Shown one piece after another: positions 20,939 to 31,059 of a stretch of 64,000 nt of DNA. This stretch comes from an uncultured Lachnospiraceae bacterium (GTDB taxonomy: Bacteria; Bacillota; Clostridia; Lachnospirales; Lachnospiraceae): NCBI GenBank assembly GCA_947631665.1, contig CANRMF010000004.1, positions 1 through 64,000 on the forward strand, in the 5' to 3' direction. Every line of letters begins with the position of its first letter. The stretch's first letter is position 1. The position numbers and the translations under genes were made by a program. Under the pieces are notes generated by a model that was not told the origin of the DNA, did not search any database, and saw nothing but the letters and a program-made list of their open reading frames with translations.

Positions 20939-22276
20939 TTAATCTCTTTCTTTTAAATATCTTTTTAGAAGAAAACTGCAAAAATACGGAAAAGTATAGA
21001 CATTGTCGCTATATCCCACATTACCGTCACATAATTTAATTCCATATTTGATATCTTTATATTTCTCACTGCGAATCAATGTCCGCAAGGACTTTGAACG
21101 ATTGTTTGTAGCTTTTACTTCTACCGGAATCAATGCGGACTTTGTCCTCACGAAAAAATCTTCCTCCAATGTGGAATCACCCCGCTTATAATAATATAAA
21201 TCATATCCGCTTTTTGACAAGGCTTCCCCGACAATATTTTCAAACAATGCACCTTTATATACCCCAAGATTTTTATTTGCTCTCAAATCGTCCTGAGTTT
21301 CGTCGTCCAACATTGCAACAAATAATCCTGTATCCTTTAAATATATCTTGTATTTTGTCTCATCAAAATTGCCCTTTAAAGGAAGTTCCGGAAAGTGAAG
21401 ACAATAACATACATTGATTATGCCGGCATCATTTAACCATTCGATACAGCCTCTGTAATCCTTGAATCTCGCTCCATGCGCCACCTTGGATATCTGAAAC
21501 TTTTTATTCTCTTTCGATAACTGTACCGGAATATGATCAAACACATTTAATATTCTGGTCTGATCCAGTCCTTCAGCATATTTTCTAATATCCTCCCGAT
21601 AATCTGATATCAACTGTCGTTGTTGTTCCAATGTCCCTTCAAAAGTCCCTCTGGTCACATAATCCCGGACAACCGCCGGCATTCCTCCTAAAATGCAGTA
21701 ATCAACCAACAGATTATGATATATATTCATTTCCAAAGAATTAAATGGTTTTAATTCTTTCATATGGTTTAACATATCCCCAATGACTTCTGCACCATAT
21801 TCCTTCGCCCATAAAAATTCCTCAAAATCCATAGAATACATTTCATAATCTATTTTATATCCAACGCTATTGCTCTCGATCCGCTTGTATTGAATCCCTA
21901 ATAAAGAACCGCTGCATATCACATCATACCTTCCATCAAGTTTAAAGAATTTTAGCGAAGTCGCTATTTCCGGAAAATCCTGAAGTTCATCAAAGAAAAT
22001 CAGAGTCTTGTCCGGCTCAAATCTTTTTGTAGAGTCAATCCGGGAAATATTTTTTATGAGATAATCTACCTTATACCCATCTTCAATAATCATTTTATAT
22101 TTTGGTTCTTCATAAAAGTTAATGTAAATCACATTCTCATAATATGCTTTGGCAAAATGACTAATGGATTCTGTCTTTCCCACCTGTCTCGGCCCTTTTA
22201 CAATTAAGGGCAGGCGGTCGGGATTATTTTTCCATTTGATTAAATAATCATCTATTTTTCTTTTTAAATATTTCAT
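20939..22276 (-). CDS. AAA_14 / DUF4143 ATPase
   Basis: Walker [11 protein letters not shown]; Walker [15 protein letters not shown]-terminal DUF4143-like [29 protein letters not shown]. Confidence 0.9.
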   Translation of the reverse strand: MKYLKRKIDDYLIKWKNNPDRLPLIVKGPRQVGKTESISHFAKAYYENVIYINFYEEPKYKMIIEDGYKVDYLIKNISRIDSTKRFEPDKTLIFFDELQDFPEIATSLKFFKLDGRYDVICSGSLLGIQYKRIESNSVGYKIDYEMYSMDFEEFLWAKEYGAEVIGDMLNHMKELKPFNSLEMNIYHNLLVDYCILGGMPAVVRDYVTRGTFEGTLEQQRQLISDYREDIRKYAEGLDQTRILNVFDHIPVQLSKENKKFQISKVAHGARFKDYRGCIEWLNDAGIINVCYCLHFPELPLKGNFDETKYKIYLKDTGLFVAMLDDETQDDLRANKNLGVYKGALFENIVGEALSKSGYDLYYYKRGDSTLEEDFFVRTKSALIPVEVKATNNRSKSLRTLIRSEKYKDIKYGIKLCDGNVGYSDNVYTFPYFCSFLLKRYLKERD

Positions 22277-22340
22277 AGTCACCTCGAACATTCGTTGCTT
22301 TCTTTGTTTATTATAGGCTTATTTGCTTAAAAATACAACA

Positions 22341-22439
22341 TTTTTACAAAAATTAGAGCGAATTATTACTATATTTTTACAAAAAAATGAGGGAATATTC
22401 ACTATAAATGTACAAAAAGATGAGGGAATTATCAAAAAG
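22341..22439. repeat. 33-bp imperfect tandem repeat x3 upstream of the AAA_14 ATPase gene
   Basis: TTTTTACAAAAATTAGAGCGAATTATTACTATA / TTTTTACAAAAAAATGAGGGAATATTCACTATA / AATGTACAAAAAGATGAGGGAATTATCAAAAAG. Confidence 0.8.
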
Positions 22440-22481
22440 CATCATTTTGGATACCGTTTCTTCCAAATCATTTTTCTATAC

Positions 22482-22505
22482 AAAAAACAGGAGCTTCTGC
22501 TCCTG
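22482..22505 (-). terminator. Intrinsic terminator downstream of pheT
   Basis: Minus strand CAGGAGC-AGAA-GCTCCTG-TTTTTTG. Confidence 0.85.
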
Positions 22506-22530
22506 CTTTCTGGATTCATAGAACTCTTGA

Positions 22531-24948
22531 TTATCCTCTCAACTGAATACCTAATCCCTCAAGACCATTCAAAATTTTCTTCATGACACTGGCAATATCA
22601 TTTTCTTCCAATGTTCTGTCTTTTGCCCTAAAGACAATATTGTAAGCAACAGACTTGAAACCTTCCTCAATCTGGTCTCCCTCGTATATATCAAACAAAC
22701 GATAATCTTCAAGAATCTTTCCGCCGCGCTGTTCAATCACTGCCTCAATCTGTCCCACTAAAATTTCTTTTGGAACAACCATGGAAATATCTCTTGAAAC
22801 AGCCGGGAACTTGGCAATGCCCTCGTACTTGATATTAAAATCAGCCATTTCATAAATGTATGGCATATCAATGACTGCCACATAAGCTCTCGTTTTCATA
22901 TTATAATTTTCGGCAACCTGCGGGTGCACTTCGCCGAGATATGCGATAACCTTGTTCTCATAAATAATTTCCGCCTGACGTCCCGGGTGCAGGAACGGCT
23001 TTCCGGCATCGGCATTGTAAGTAAGTTTCTTTTTCATGCCGACCTGCTCCAGAAATTCCTCAACAACGCCCTTCATGGTAAAGAAGTCACCCTCTCCGTA
23101 AAAACCAAGCGTAAACTGCATTCTCTCGTCCGGTAAATCCTTCAGCGGCAGTTCTTTTGGCAGGTAGACATTCCCCATCTCAAACAGTCTGACGTCCTTA
23201 TTTCTGTGATTATAGTTTGCGGCAAGGGAATTTAACATTCCGTCAAGAGAAGTCGTTCTCATAATACTGAAATCCTCTCCCAACGGATTTGAAATAGTAA
23301 TCGCCTGACGCAGCGTTGAATCTTCCGGAATGAGCAGTTTTTCAAATACCTTCGGGCTCTCAAACGAATAGGACATTCCCTGTGAAAAACCACAGTACAG
23401 CGCCACGCTTCTTGCAATCTCGTCAATCCGCAGTTTCTCAGACAACTTCCCGGTCGTCGCTTCGCCGGACGGCAGCGTGGTCGGAATATTGTCGTAACCG
23501 TAAAATCTTGCGATTTCCTCTGCAATGTCGCACATACCGATTAAATCCTGTCGGAATGTCGGTACGGTAATCATTTTTGTCTCCGGATTGTATTTTAATT
23601 CCAACGCCGGAAAATAGGAAATCATCTGCTCCTGCGTCAAATCAAATCCAATCAGTTTATTAACTCTTTCAGGCTCAAACAAAATCTGGCGTTCTTCCCG
23701 CTTGTCCGGATATACGTCCACAATTCCTGCCACAACTTCTCCGGCGCCAAGTTCCTCGATCAACTGGCACGCGCGATTGATGGCTTCCTCAGCATTATTC
23801 GGATCCAACCCTTTTTCAAATTTACCGGAGGCGTCCGTCCGAAGTCCGACTCTCTTGGAAGAAAGACGGATATTCGTTCCGTCAAAACATGCCGCCTCAA
23901 ACAGAACTTCCTGCACATCATCAGTAATCATGGAATTTTCTCCACCCATAATGCCGGCAAGTCCGACTGCGCGCTTTCCGTCGCAAATCATCAGCATTTC
24001 AGAATCAAGGCTTCTCTCCTGTCCGTCTAACGTGACAAATTTTTCTCCGTCCTCTGCGCGGCGGACAACAATTTTATTTTCTGCAATCGTCGAAAGGTCA
24101 TACGCGTGCATCGGCTGACCGTATTCTTCCATGACGTAGTTTGTGATATCGACCAGATTGTTAATCGGTCTGATGCCGCAAGCGGAAAGACGTCTCTGAA
24201 GCCATTCCGGCGACGGCGCAATTTTTACATTTCTGACAACTCTGGCGCAGTACCGCGAACACAAATCAGAATCTTTAATCTCTACGGAAATATAATCATT
24301 GACATCGCCCTGCGTGCCGGTTTCGTTCACCTGCGGCGGGCAAAACGGTTTTTGAAAGGTTGCCGCAGCTTCTCTTGCAATGCCGATTACGCTGTAACAA
24401 TCCACGCGGTTTGATGTAATCTCATATTCAAAGACAGTTTCATGAAGACCGAGCACCTCGATTGCATCAGCGCCGACTTCTACGTCATCGTCAAACACAT
24501 AAATTCCATTTTCCGGCGCTTCCGGATAAAAATCCCGCGTAGAGCCGAGTTCCTCAATCGAACACATCATTCCATTGGAAGGAACCCCGCGCAGTTTTCC
24601 TTTTTTGATTTTAATTCCGCCTTCCGTTTTTGAACCGTCGTGTCCTCCGGCAACGCGTCCACCGTCCAGTACGACCGGAACCTTCTGTCCTTCTGCCACA
24701 TTCGGCGCTCCGGTAACAATCTGAATCGTCTCATTTCCGATATTGACCTGACACACCACCAGTTTGTCTGCATCAGGGTGTTTTTCTATTTTTTCAATCT
24801 GCCCGACAACAATTTTATCAAGGTCTTTGTCCAATCTCTCATAACCCTCGCATTTTGTGCCGGATAATGTCATTTTATCCATATATTCCTGATCCGTACA
24901 TTCCAAGTCCGGAACATATGCTTTAATCCATGATAACGGTGTATTCAT
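22531..24948 (-). CDS. pheT: Phenylalanine--tRNA ligase beta subunit
   Basis: MNTPLSWIKAYVPDLE..., EITSNRVDCYSVIGIAREAAA, C-terminal FDX-ACB domain. Confidence 0.97.
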   Translation of the reverse strand: MNTPLSWIKAYVPDLECTDQEYMDKMTLSGTKCEGYERLDKDLDKIVVGQIEKIEKHPDADKLVVCQVNIGNETIQIVTGAPNVAEGQKVPVVLDGGRVAGGHDGSKTEGGIKIKKGKLRGVPSNGMMCSIEELGSTRDFYPEAPENGIYVFDDDVEVGADAIEVLGLHETVFEYEITSNRVDCYSVIGIAREAAATFQKPFCPPQVNETGTQGDVNDYISVEIKDSDLCSRYCARVVRNVKIAPSPEWLQRRLSACGIRPINNLVDITNYVMEEYGQPMHAYDLSTIAENKIVVRRAEDGEKFVTLDGQERSLDSEMLMICDGKRAVGLAGIMGGENSMITDDVQEVLFEAACFDGTNIRLSSKRVGLRTDASGKFEKGLDPNNAEEAINRACQLIEELGAGEVVAGIVDVYPDKREERQILFEPERVNKLIGFDLTQEQMISYFPALELKYNPETKMITVPTFRQDLIGMCDIAEEIARFYGYDNIPTTLPSGEATTGKLSEKLRIDEIARSVALYCGFSQGMSYSFESPKVFEKLLIPEDSTLRQAITISNPLGEDFSIMRTTSLDGMLNSLAANYNHRNKDVRLFEMGNVYLPKELPLKDLPDERMQFTLGFYGEGDFFTMKGVVEEFLEQVGMKKKLTYNADAGKPFLHPGRQAEIIYENKVIAYLGEVHPQVAENYNMKTRAYVAVIDMPYIYEMADFNIKYEGIAKFPAVSRDISMVVPKEILVGQIEAVIEQRGGKILEDYRLFDIYEGDQIEEGFKSVAYNIVFRAKDRTLEENDIASVMKKILNGLEGLGIQLRG

Positions 24949-24965
24949 TTTCGATTCCTCCTATC

Positions 24966-25985
24966 CTAAAACTGTCCCAAGAAACGGTCGTCGTTTTCAT
25001 ATAACAATCTCATATCGTCAATTTCATATTTCAGCAGCGCAATTCTCTCCAATCCGACGCCAAACGCAAATCCCTGATACTCGTTCGGATCAATATTGCA
25101 CATTTCCAAAACATGCGGGTGCACCATGCCGCAGCCGAGAATTTCAATCCAGCCTTCGCCCTTACAGAACCGGCAGCCTTTTCCACCGCACTTAAAACAA
25201 CTGACGTCCATTTCCGCGCTCGGCTCCGTAAACGGAAAATGATGCGGACGGAATTTAATTTTGGTATCCTTCCCAAACAATTCCTTTGCAAAGTTCTCCA
25301 GCGTTCCCTTCAAATCGGCAAACGTAATATTTTTATCAATCGCAAGTCCCTCTACCTGATGGAAGGAAGGGGAATGTGTCGCGTCCACCTGATCGGAACG
25401 GAATACCCTGCCCGGTGAGATGATCCGGATCGGCGGTTTGGATTTTTCCATCACTCTCGCCTGTACGGAGGAAGTCTGCGTCCGCAGCACGATATTTTTA
25501 TTGATATAAAACGTATCCTGCTCATCTTTTGCAGGGTGGTTTGCCGGAATGTTCAACGCTTCAAAGTTATAGTAGTCAAATTCGACCTCCGGTCCTTCCA
25601 CGACCTCATAACCCATGCCCGTAAAAATGCGTTCCAGTTCTTCGAGCGCGAGCGTGTTCGGGTGTTTGTGTCCGATTTTATTCTTCTTCGCCGGCAGTGT
25701 CACATCAATCACTTCCGCCTTGAGTTTTGCCTCTCTCGCTTTCTTCTGAAGTTCTGTTTTTACTTCTTCGAGTTTTTCTTCAATCGCTTTTCTCGTATCA
25801 TTGACCAGTTGTCCCACCTTTGGGCGTTCCTCCGGCGCAACGTCCTTCATGCCTTTCATAACTTCGGTCAGTCTGCCCTTTTTTCCGAGAATTTCAACTC
25901 TAATCTCATTTAATTTGTCCAGATTATCGGAATCTGTCAATCTGGCAATGGCTTCTTCTCTAATCGCCTGCAGTTTCTCTTTCAT
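24966..25985 (-). CDS. pheS: Phenylalanine--tRNA ligase alpha subunit
   Basis: HPNTLALEELERIFTGMGYEVVEGPEVE; FHQVEG; GFAFGVGLERIALLKY. Confidence 0.97.
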   Translation of the reverse strand: MKEKLQAIREEAIARLTDSDNLDKLNEIRVEILGKKGRLTEVMKGMKDVAPEERPKVGQLVNDTRKAIEEKLEEVKTELQKKAREAKLKAEVIDVTLPAKKNKIGHKHPNTLALEELERIFTGMGYEVVEGPEVEFDYYNFEALNIPANHPAKDEQDTFYINKNIVLRTQTSSVQARVMEKSKPPIRIISPGRVFRSDQVDATHSPSFHQVEGLAIDKNITFADLKGTLENFAKELFGKDTKIKFRPHHFPFTEPSAEMDVSCFKCGGKGCRFCKGEGWIEILGCGMVHPHVLEMCNIDPNEYQGFAFGVGLERIALLKYEIDDMRLLYENDDRFLGQF

Positions 25986-26114
25986 AATACTATCCTCTCT
26001 TTAAATTTTTTCTTAAAACAGCCGGTGTCAATCCGCTTTCACACTTTCCGCGCCTCTGCGGGCCTTGCAAAGCATTTTTATATCGTAGGAAATTCAGAAG
26101 GATTTCTTATAATA

Positions 26115-26415
26115 TAAAAAGTCCCTCCGAAATATCGAAGGGACGAAAACTTTCCGCGGTACCACCCTGATTTTTGTAAAAATTACAAACACTCTGTATG
26201 CTTAACGCGCATCATACGTCATTTCCTAATAAGAATTTCTATTCAGAATCTGTTCAGAAATGCGGCTCATGTGGGAAATTCAAAAATTATCCGAACCTGA
26301 AAGACCTTTCAGCCCGCGAGTCTTTCTCTCTGAAGGGTAATAATCTTTTACTGACACATTCTCAGCCTTTCATCACAGTCCTGCCAACAGAACTGCTCAA
26401 CAATATTGAAATTTT
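26115..26415 (-). promoter_or_regulatory. T-box leader (tRNA-Phe) upstream of pheS with terminator
   Basis: Minus strand AGGGTGGTACCGCGG (26154-26168) followed by GTCCCTTCGATATTTCGGAGGGACTTTTT; upstream GAATTTCCCACATGAGCCGC compatible with a Phe specifier (UUU/UUC). Confidence 0.9.
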
Positions 26416-26452
26416 ATCACACAATAAAATTCGTGTCAATCATTCGTAAATA

Positions 26453-26495
26453 ATTGGTGGCGATAGCGTAAATGATTGGTGGCGATAGCGTGCAA
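26453..26495. repeat. 21-bp direct repeat x2
   Basis: AATaATTGGTGGCGATAGCGT AATgATTGGTGGCGATAGCGT. Confidence 0.75.
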
Positions 26496-26634
26496 CCGGC
26501 AGGTTTTTTCAAAAATCCCCCTGCTACATAAAATTCCCCTTGTTGCAAAAACATATAAAAAATTTTTCCCCTGCTGCATTTTACCCCTTAACGAATCTCC
26601 CTAATAATGCTATAATTTTTTATAGTATTTTTTT

Positions 26635-27498
26635 ATGAGGTTGCAGATGAAACGTTTGGAAAATATTTGGTTATTCAGAAAATTATATCCTCCGGTGAGC
26701 AAATTGATTGGGACTATGGGCAAAGACCGCGTCGGCGTCTATACTGCGCAGGCTTCTTTTTTTATTATTTTATCGATTTTCCCATTTGCGCTGCTGGTTT
26801 TAAATCTTCTTGCGCATACGGCGTTTGACGAATCCTACGTCATTTATTTAATCAATACCTATATTCCTCATTCCATGAATCCGATTTTAATTCAGATTGT
26901 CAATGAACTGTATGCAAACGTATCCGGCACCCTTGTTTCAATTACCGCGATTGTCACCGTCTGGACGGCGTCAAAAGGCGTTTTGTCCGTCATGTATGGC
27001 ATTTATGAAATTTTCAATCTGCATCGCGGAAGAAATTATTTTATTTCCCGATTTGTTTCCATGTTTTACACCGTACTTTTCATGCTGATTACAGCGATTT
27101 CGCTGACGCTGCTCGTATTCGGCAACCGTCTGCTGAAGCTGTTTATTTCATATATTCCATGGCTTGGAGATATGTCCCTGATATTAAATATAATCCGGTT
27201 CAGTTTTTCTTTTCTGATGCTGACATTTTTATTTACACTGATTTACCGGTTTACGAATTTTAAACGCTCTACCATTCACACAACATTGCCCGGCGCGGTT
27301 TTATGTTCTTTAGGCTGGGTCGTTTTTTCTTTCGCGTTTTCCATCTATGTGGACAATTTCTCTAATATGTCCTACATCTACGGAAGTTTTACCGGACTGA
27401 TTGTTTTCATGCTGTGGATTTATTTCTGTATCTACATCTTCTTTATCGGCGCGGAAATCAACAAATATTTCTATCCTGAAATTGAATACCGTCCGTAA
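26635..27498 (+). CDS. YihY/BrkB-family membrane protein
   Basis: Multi-TM; AQASFFIILSIFPFALLVLN; WTASKGVLSVMYGIYEIFNL; FTGLIVFMLWIYFCIYIFFIGAEINKYF. Confidence 0.9.
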   Translation: MRLQMKRLENIWLFRKLYPPVSKLIGTMGKDRVGVYTAQASFFIILSIFPFALLVLNLLAHTAFDESYVIYLINTYIPHSMNPILIQIVNELYANVSGTLVSITAIVTVWTASKGVLSVMYGIYEIFNLHRGRNYFISRFVSMFYTVLFMLITAISLTLLVFGNRLLKLFISYIPWLGDMSLILNIIRFSFSFLMLTFLFTLIYRFTNFKRSTIHTTLPGAVLCSLGWVVFSFAFSIYVDNFSNMSYIYGSFTGLIVFMLWIYFCIYIFFIGAEINKYFYPEIEYRP

Positions 27499-27525
27499 AT
27501 TTTTTTAGCCGGACAGATATTCTTT

Positions 27526-28878
27526 TTACAGGGCTTCTATTTGAATATCCGCATAAAACTTTTTCAAAATCTGCTTGCAGTCGGCGCCTTTTTGCGCCAT
27601 TTCGATTGCGCCGTTCTGACTCATGCCGGAACCATGCCCAAAACCGCCGCCGTAAATTTTCAGTCCGACGCTCTGATTTCCATTGTAAATTGTTTCAAGG
27701 CAGATAAACGCGCTTGGCAGCAGCAATCCGCCTCTCTTTTCACTTCCGTCGTTTAATTCCACCGTCATATACATCGAAGACAAAACTTTCCGTATCTGAG
27801 TCTGGTTATTGATGACAACCTGCCGCCTGTCGCCGTAAATCGTAATTTGCGAAGCAATTCCCCCGACGCCTCTGGCGTTTACCTCCGCTTTTAGAAAACT
27901 TCCAATATTGACATTCATATAATTAAAAACTGCGTTTTCAATCTGCTGCGCGGATAAATATGTACGCCATCGGAAATACGGATAATCTTTTTCGTATCCG
28001 CTTCCCTTTCCCTTGATAAAACGGGCAAAAACCTGTTCCTCCCGAATATTCTGCCCTGATTTATGCTCCGCGACCTGACAGCCTTTTAAATAATCCAGTT
28101 TTTCTTTTCCCCAAATCCGGTAATTCGTCGTATAACCGCATGAAGTGGAAAAATAAAAGGCTTTAATCGGTTTTCCCCCGCAGGTCATGACGAGATTTTT
28201 GGTTGCCTGCGCCGCCTTTTTACATGCTTCGGAAGGCGGTACGGCATTGTAAACCTGATCCTCCGTACTGTCGTTTGCGACTGCGTCGAATTTTTTGTAA
28301 TCCTGATTTTTTGTATTTATGATATAGGTTCTGGCGCAGACCGCCTGTGCTTTTAAGGCTTCCTCCGGCGCGTTTGTTCCAATCTCGCTCGAAACCACCG
28401 CCGCCACATACTGCTCCAGCTCGACATCATTTACAACAACCAGTCCGCTTGGCGTATCATAAATATAAAAGCTTCCCGGATACCTGCGGTTCCCCGTATC
28501 CCGCTCCAACTCCAGTCCCTTTCCGCTTTCAAGCTTTACAACGGAATTTTTTTTAAAATATCTGCTGTCCGGCTTGACCTGTACCTCTTTCACTTTTTTC
28601 TTTGTCGAAAAGTTTTTCCCGTAATAGAAATTCATTTCTGACGCTTTTATCTGAACCGAAGAATAATAAGGCGTGTTGTTACCGGAATTTAAAATTACAA
28701 TTCTCACATGACGGTTCTGTTTTTTTTCGCTGCTTTTTTCTGTCTGCGCAATCGTCTGCGCTGCGGGCGCGCTTAAATCCGTTAAAGTCAGTTTTTTTAA
28801 TAATTCCGCAGAATTGATTCGGAACAACGTGACTGTCAGCAACAGCACAATCGTAAGGCATAAGGCTGCTTTTTTCAT
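27526..28878 (-). CDS. SpoIID/LytB-domain protein
   Basis: VVNDVELEQYVAAVVSSEIGTNAPEEALKAQAVCARTYI; FYFSTSCGYTTN; YGGGFGHGSGMSQNGAIEMAQKG. Confidence 0.92.
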   Translation of the reverse strand: MKKAALCLTIVLLLTVTLFRINSAELLKKLTLTDLSAPAAQTIAQTEKSSEKKQNRHVRIVILNSGNNTPYYSSVQIKASEMNFYYGKNFSTKKKVKEVQVKPDSRYFKKNSVVKLESGKGLELERDTGNRRYPGSFYIYDTPSGLVVVNDVELEQYVAAVVSSEIGTNAPEEALKAQAVCARTYIINTKNQDYKKFDAVANDSTEDQVYNAVPPSEACKKAAQATKNLVMTCGGKPIKAFYFSTSCGYTTNYRIWGKEKLDYLKGCQVAEHKSGQNIREEQVFARFIKGKGSGYEKDYPYFRWRTYLSAQQIENAVFNYMNVNIGSFLKAEVNARGVGGIASQITIYGDRRQVVINNQTQIRKVLSSMYMTVELNDGSEKRGGLLLPSAFICLETIYNGNQSVGLKIYGGGFGHGSGMSQNGAIEMAQKGADCKQILKKFYADIQIEAL

Positions 28879-28918
28879 ACTTTACTCCCTGTCTTAAATT
28901 ATTTTATTGCATAAGAAA

Positions 28919-28941
28919 ACGCAGTATAAAAAATACTGCGT
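28919..28941 (-). terminator. Intrinsic terminator for the upstream structured RNA
   Basis: Minus strand ACGCAGTATTTTTTATACTGCGTTTTCTT. Confidence 0.75.
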
Positions 28942-28959
28942 CCATTAAAAATCTTTCGT

Positions 28960-29157
28960 AAAAACCCAAAATGTCAGGTCTGTTTTTTGAGTCCTAGCTT
29001 CCGCCAGGTGGGCAACCGCATCTAAAGTTCTGCCTTCCACTGATTTTATGAGGCCTGACATCTCTTTAGAGATTAGGAATCCCTTAATTCATACTGTAGG
29101 TTCAAAATTAACAGTGTCCCTAACAATTCAGGTTACAAAACAGAAAACTGTTTTGAT
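28960..29157 (-). ncRNA. Structured non-coding RNA, possibly 6S RNA (ssrS)
   Basis: No supported CDS; own promoter (TTGCAA-17 bp-TATAAT), 5' hairpin CAAAACAGTTTTCTGTTTTG, ATGTCAGG...CCTGACAT closing stem, internal GTGGAAGGCAGAAC...GTTGCCCACC stem, downstream terminator. Confidence 0.6.
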
Positions 29158-29163
29158 ACTATT

Positions 29164-29192
29164 ATTATATGTGAATGGCTATTATTTTGCAA
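29164..29192 (-). promoter_or_regulatory. Sigma-A-type promoter for the structured RNA
   Basis: TTGCAA (29187-29192) - 17 bp - TATAAT (29164-29169) on minus strand. Confidence 0.7.
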
Positions 29193-29240
29193 TCATTTTT
29201 CATCTACAAATTCTGCTAATAAAATTCATAAAAATAACAA

Positions 29241-29273
29241 ATACCGGAAAGAACATTGCGCTCTTTCCGGTAT
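29241..29273 (-). terminator. Intrinsic terminator downstream of pckA
   Basis: ATACCGGAAAGAGCGCAATGTTCTTTCCGGTAT hairpin followed by T-rich sequence. Confidence 0.75.
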
Positions 29274-29321
29274 AAACTTTTACAGAATTTTTTTCATGTA
29301 TTCTGCGCTTTGCAAAACAAT

Positions 29322-30932
29322 TTACGCATCAAGCTGCGGGCCTGCCGGCACCAGTGCTTTTCCTGCTGCGTTTCCTGTGTATTTTACAAAGTTCTTGTTA
29401 AATCTTGCCGCCAGATCTTTTGCCTTTTCTTCCCATTCGGAAGCGTCAGCGTAAGTATCACGCGGATCAAGAATTGCAGAATCCACGCCTGCAAGTTCTG
29501 TCGGAACTTCAAAATTGAAAATAGGAATTTTCTTTGTCGGTGCATTGTTAATGTCGCCGTTTAAAATAGCGTCAATAATTCCACGCGTATCCTTAATGGA
29601 GATACGTTTTCCGGAACCGTTCCAGCCTGTGTTTACCAGATAAGCCTTTGCGCCGCTCTGCTGCATTTTCTTTACCAGTTCTTCTGCATACTTCGTCGGG
29701 TGCAGTTCCAAGAACGCCTGACCGAAACATGCTGAGAAGGTCGGCGTCGGCTCTGTGATTCCACGCTCCGTACCTGCCAGTTTTGCAGTAAATCCGGAAA
29801 GGAAATAGTACTGTGTCTGCTCCGGCGTCAGGATAGATACCGGCGGTAATACGCCAAATGCGTCTGCGGAAAGGAAGATTACCTCTTTTGCAGCCGGCGC
29901 TGAAGATACCGGACGGACAATGTTGTTAATATGACTGATTGGATATGACACACGCGTATTTTCCGTAACGCTCTTGTCGTCAAAATCAATCTTTCCGTTG
30001 TCATCTACAGTTACATTCTCTAAAAGAGCGTTTTTCTTAATTGCATTGTAAATATCCGGCTCAGATTCTTTGTCAAGGTTGATAACCTTTGCGTAGCAGC
30101 CGCCCTCGAAGTTGAACACGCCGTTGTCGTCCCAGCCATGTTCATCATCGCCGATTAACAGTCTCTTTGGATCTGTGGAAAGCGTCGTCTTTCCGGTACC
30201 TGACAGACCGAAGAAAATAGCCGTATTTTCACCGTTCAAATCAGTGTTTGCGGAGCAGTGCATTGATGCAATGCCCTTTAACGGCAGATAGTAGTTCATC
30301 ATGGAGAACATACCCTTTTTCATTTCTCCGCCGTACCATGTATTTAAGATTACCTGCTCTCTGCTTGTGATATTAAATACAACGGCTGTCTCGGAATTTA
30401 ATCCCAATTCTTTATAATTTTCTACCTTTGCCTTAGAAGCGTTGTATACGATAAAGTCCGGCTCAAATACTTTCAGTTCCTCGTCTGTCGGAACAATAAA
30501 CATATTTTTTACAAAATGCGCCTGCCATGCAACTTCCATAATAAAACGGACATTCATGCGGGTATCTTTGTTCGCGCCGCAGAATGCGTCAACGACATAC
30601 AGTTTTTTATTGGAAAGTTCCTCGATAGCCAGCTTTTTACATGCTTCCCACGCCTCTTTTGATGCCGGGTGGTTGTCGTTTGGATATTCTTCACTAGTCC
30701 ACCAAACAGTATCCTTTGAGTTTTCATCTTCTACAATAAATTTATCTTTTGGCGAACGTCCGGTATAAATACCTGTCATAACGTTTACTGCGCCAAGTTC
30801 CGTCACCTGTCCTTTTTCGTATCCCTCTAAGGAAGGATTTGTTTCATCTTCATATAATTTGTCAAATGAAGGGTTGTAAACAATTTCTTCGACACCGGTA
30901 ATGCCATATTTGCTTAAATCGATTTCTGCCAT
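29322..30932 (-). CDS. pckA: Phosphoenolpyruvate carboxykinase (ATP)
   Basis: [73 protein letters not shown]. Confidence 0.98.
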   Translation of the reverse strand: MAEIDLSKYGITGVEEIVYNPSFDKLYEDETNPSLEGYEKGQVTELGAVNVMTGIYTGRSPKDKFIVEDENSKDTVWWTSEEYPNDNHPASKEAWEACKKLAIEELSNKKLYVVDAFCGANKDTRMNVRFIMEVAWQAHFVKNMFIVPTDEELKVFEPDFIVYNASKAKVENYKELGLNSETAVVFNITSREQVILNTWYGGEMKKGMFSMMNYYLPLKGIASMHCSANTDLNGENTAIFFGLSGTGKTTLSTDPKRLLIGDDEHGWDDNGVFNFEGGCYAKVINLDKESEPDIYNAIKKNALLENVTVDDNGKIDFDDKSVTENTRVSYPISHINNIVRPVSSAPAAKEVIFLSADAFGVLPPVSILTPEQTQYYFLSGFTAKLAGTERGITEPTPTFSACFGQAFLELHPTKYAEELVKKMQQSGAKAYLVNTGWNGSGKRISIKDTRGIIDAILNGDINNAPTKKIPIFNFEVPTELAGVDSAILDPRDTYADASEWEEKAKDLAARFNKNFVKYTGNAAGKALVPAGPQLDA

Positions 30933-31059
30933 TTTTCTCTACCTCTTTCCTTTTCGTATTGCGAAATTATTGAATTGTGCCTCTAAAAACATTTTCATAA
31001 TAACTCCAAAATGCATTATATACGAAGCCTTTGGGATTGTCAAATATTCCCTGCGGCTT

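Noticed and set aside
22323-22586. 87-aa plus-strand ORF with 11-aa periodic sequence
   Set aside because: Periodicity comes from the 33-bp DNA repeats; no RBS, and it overlaps the pheT terminator and 3' end.
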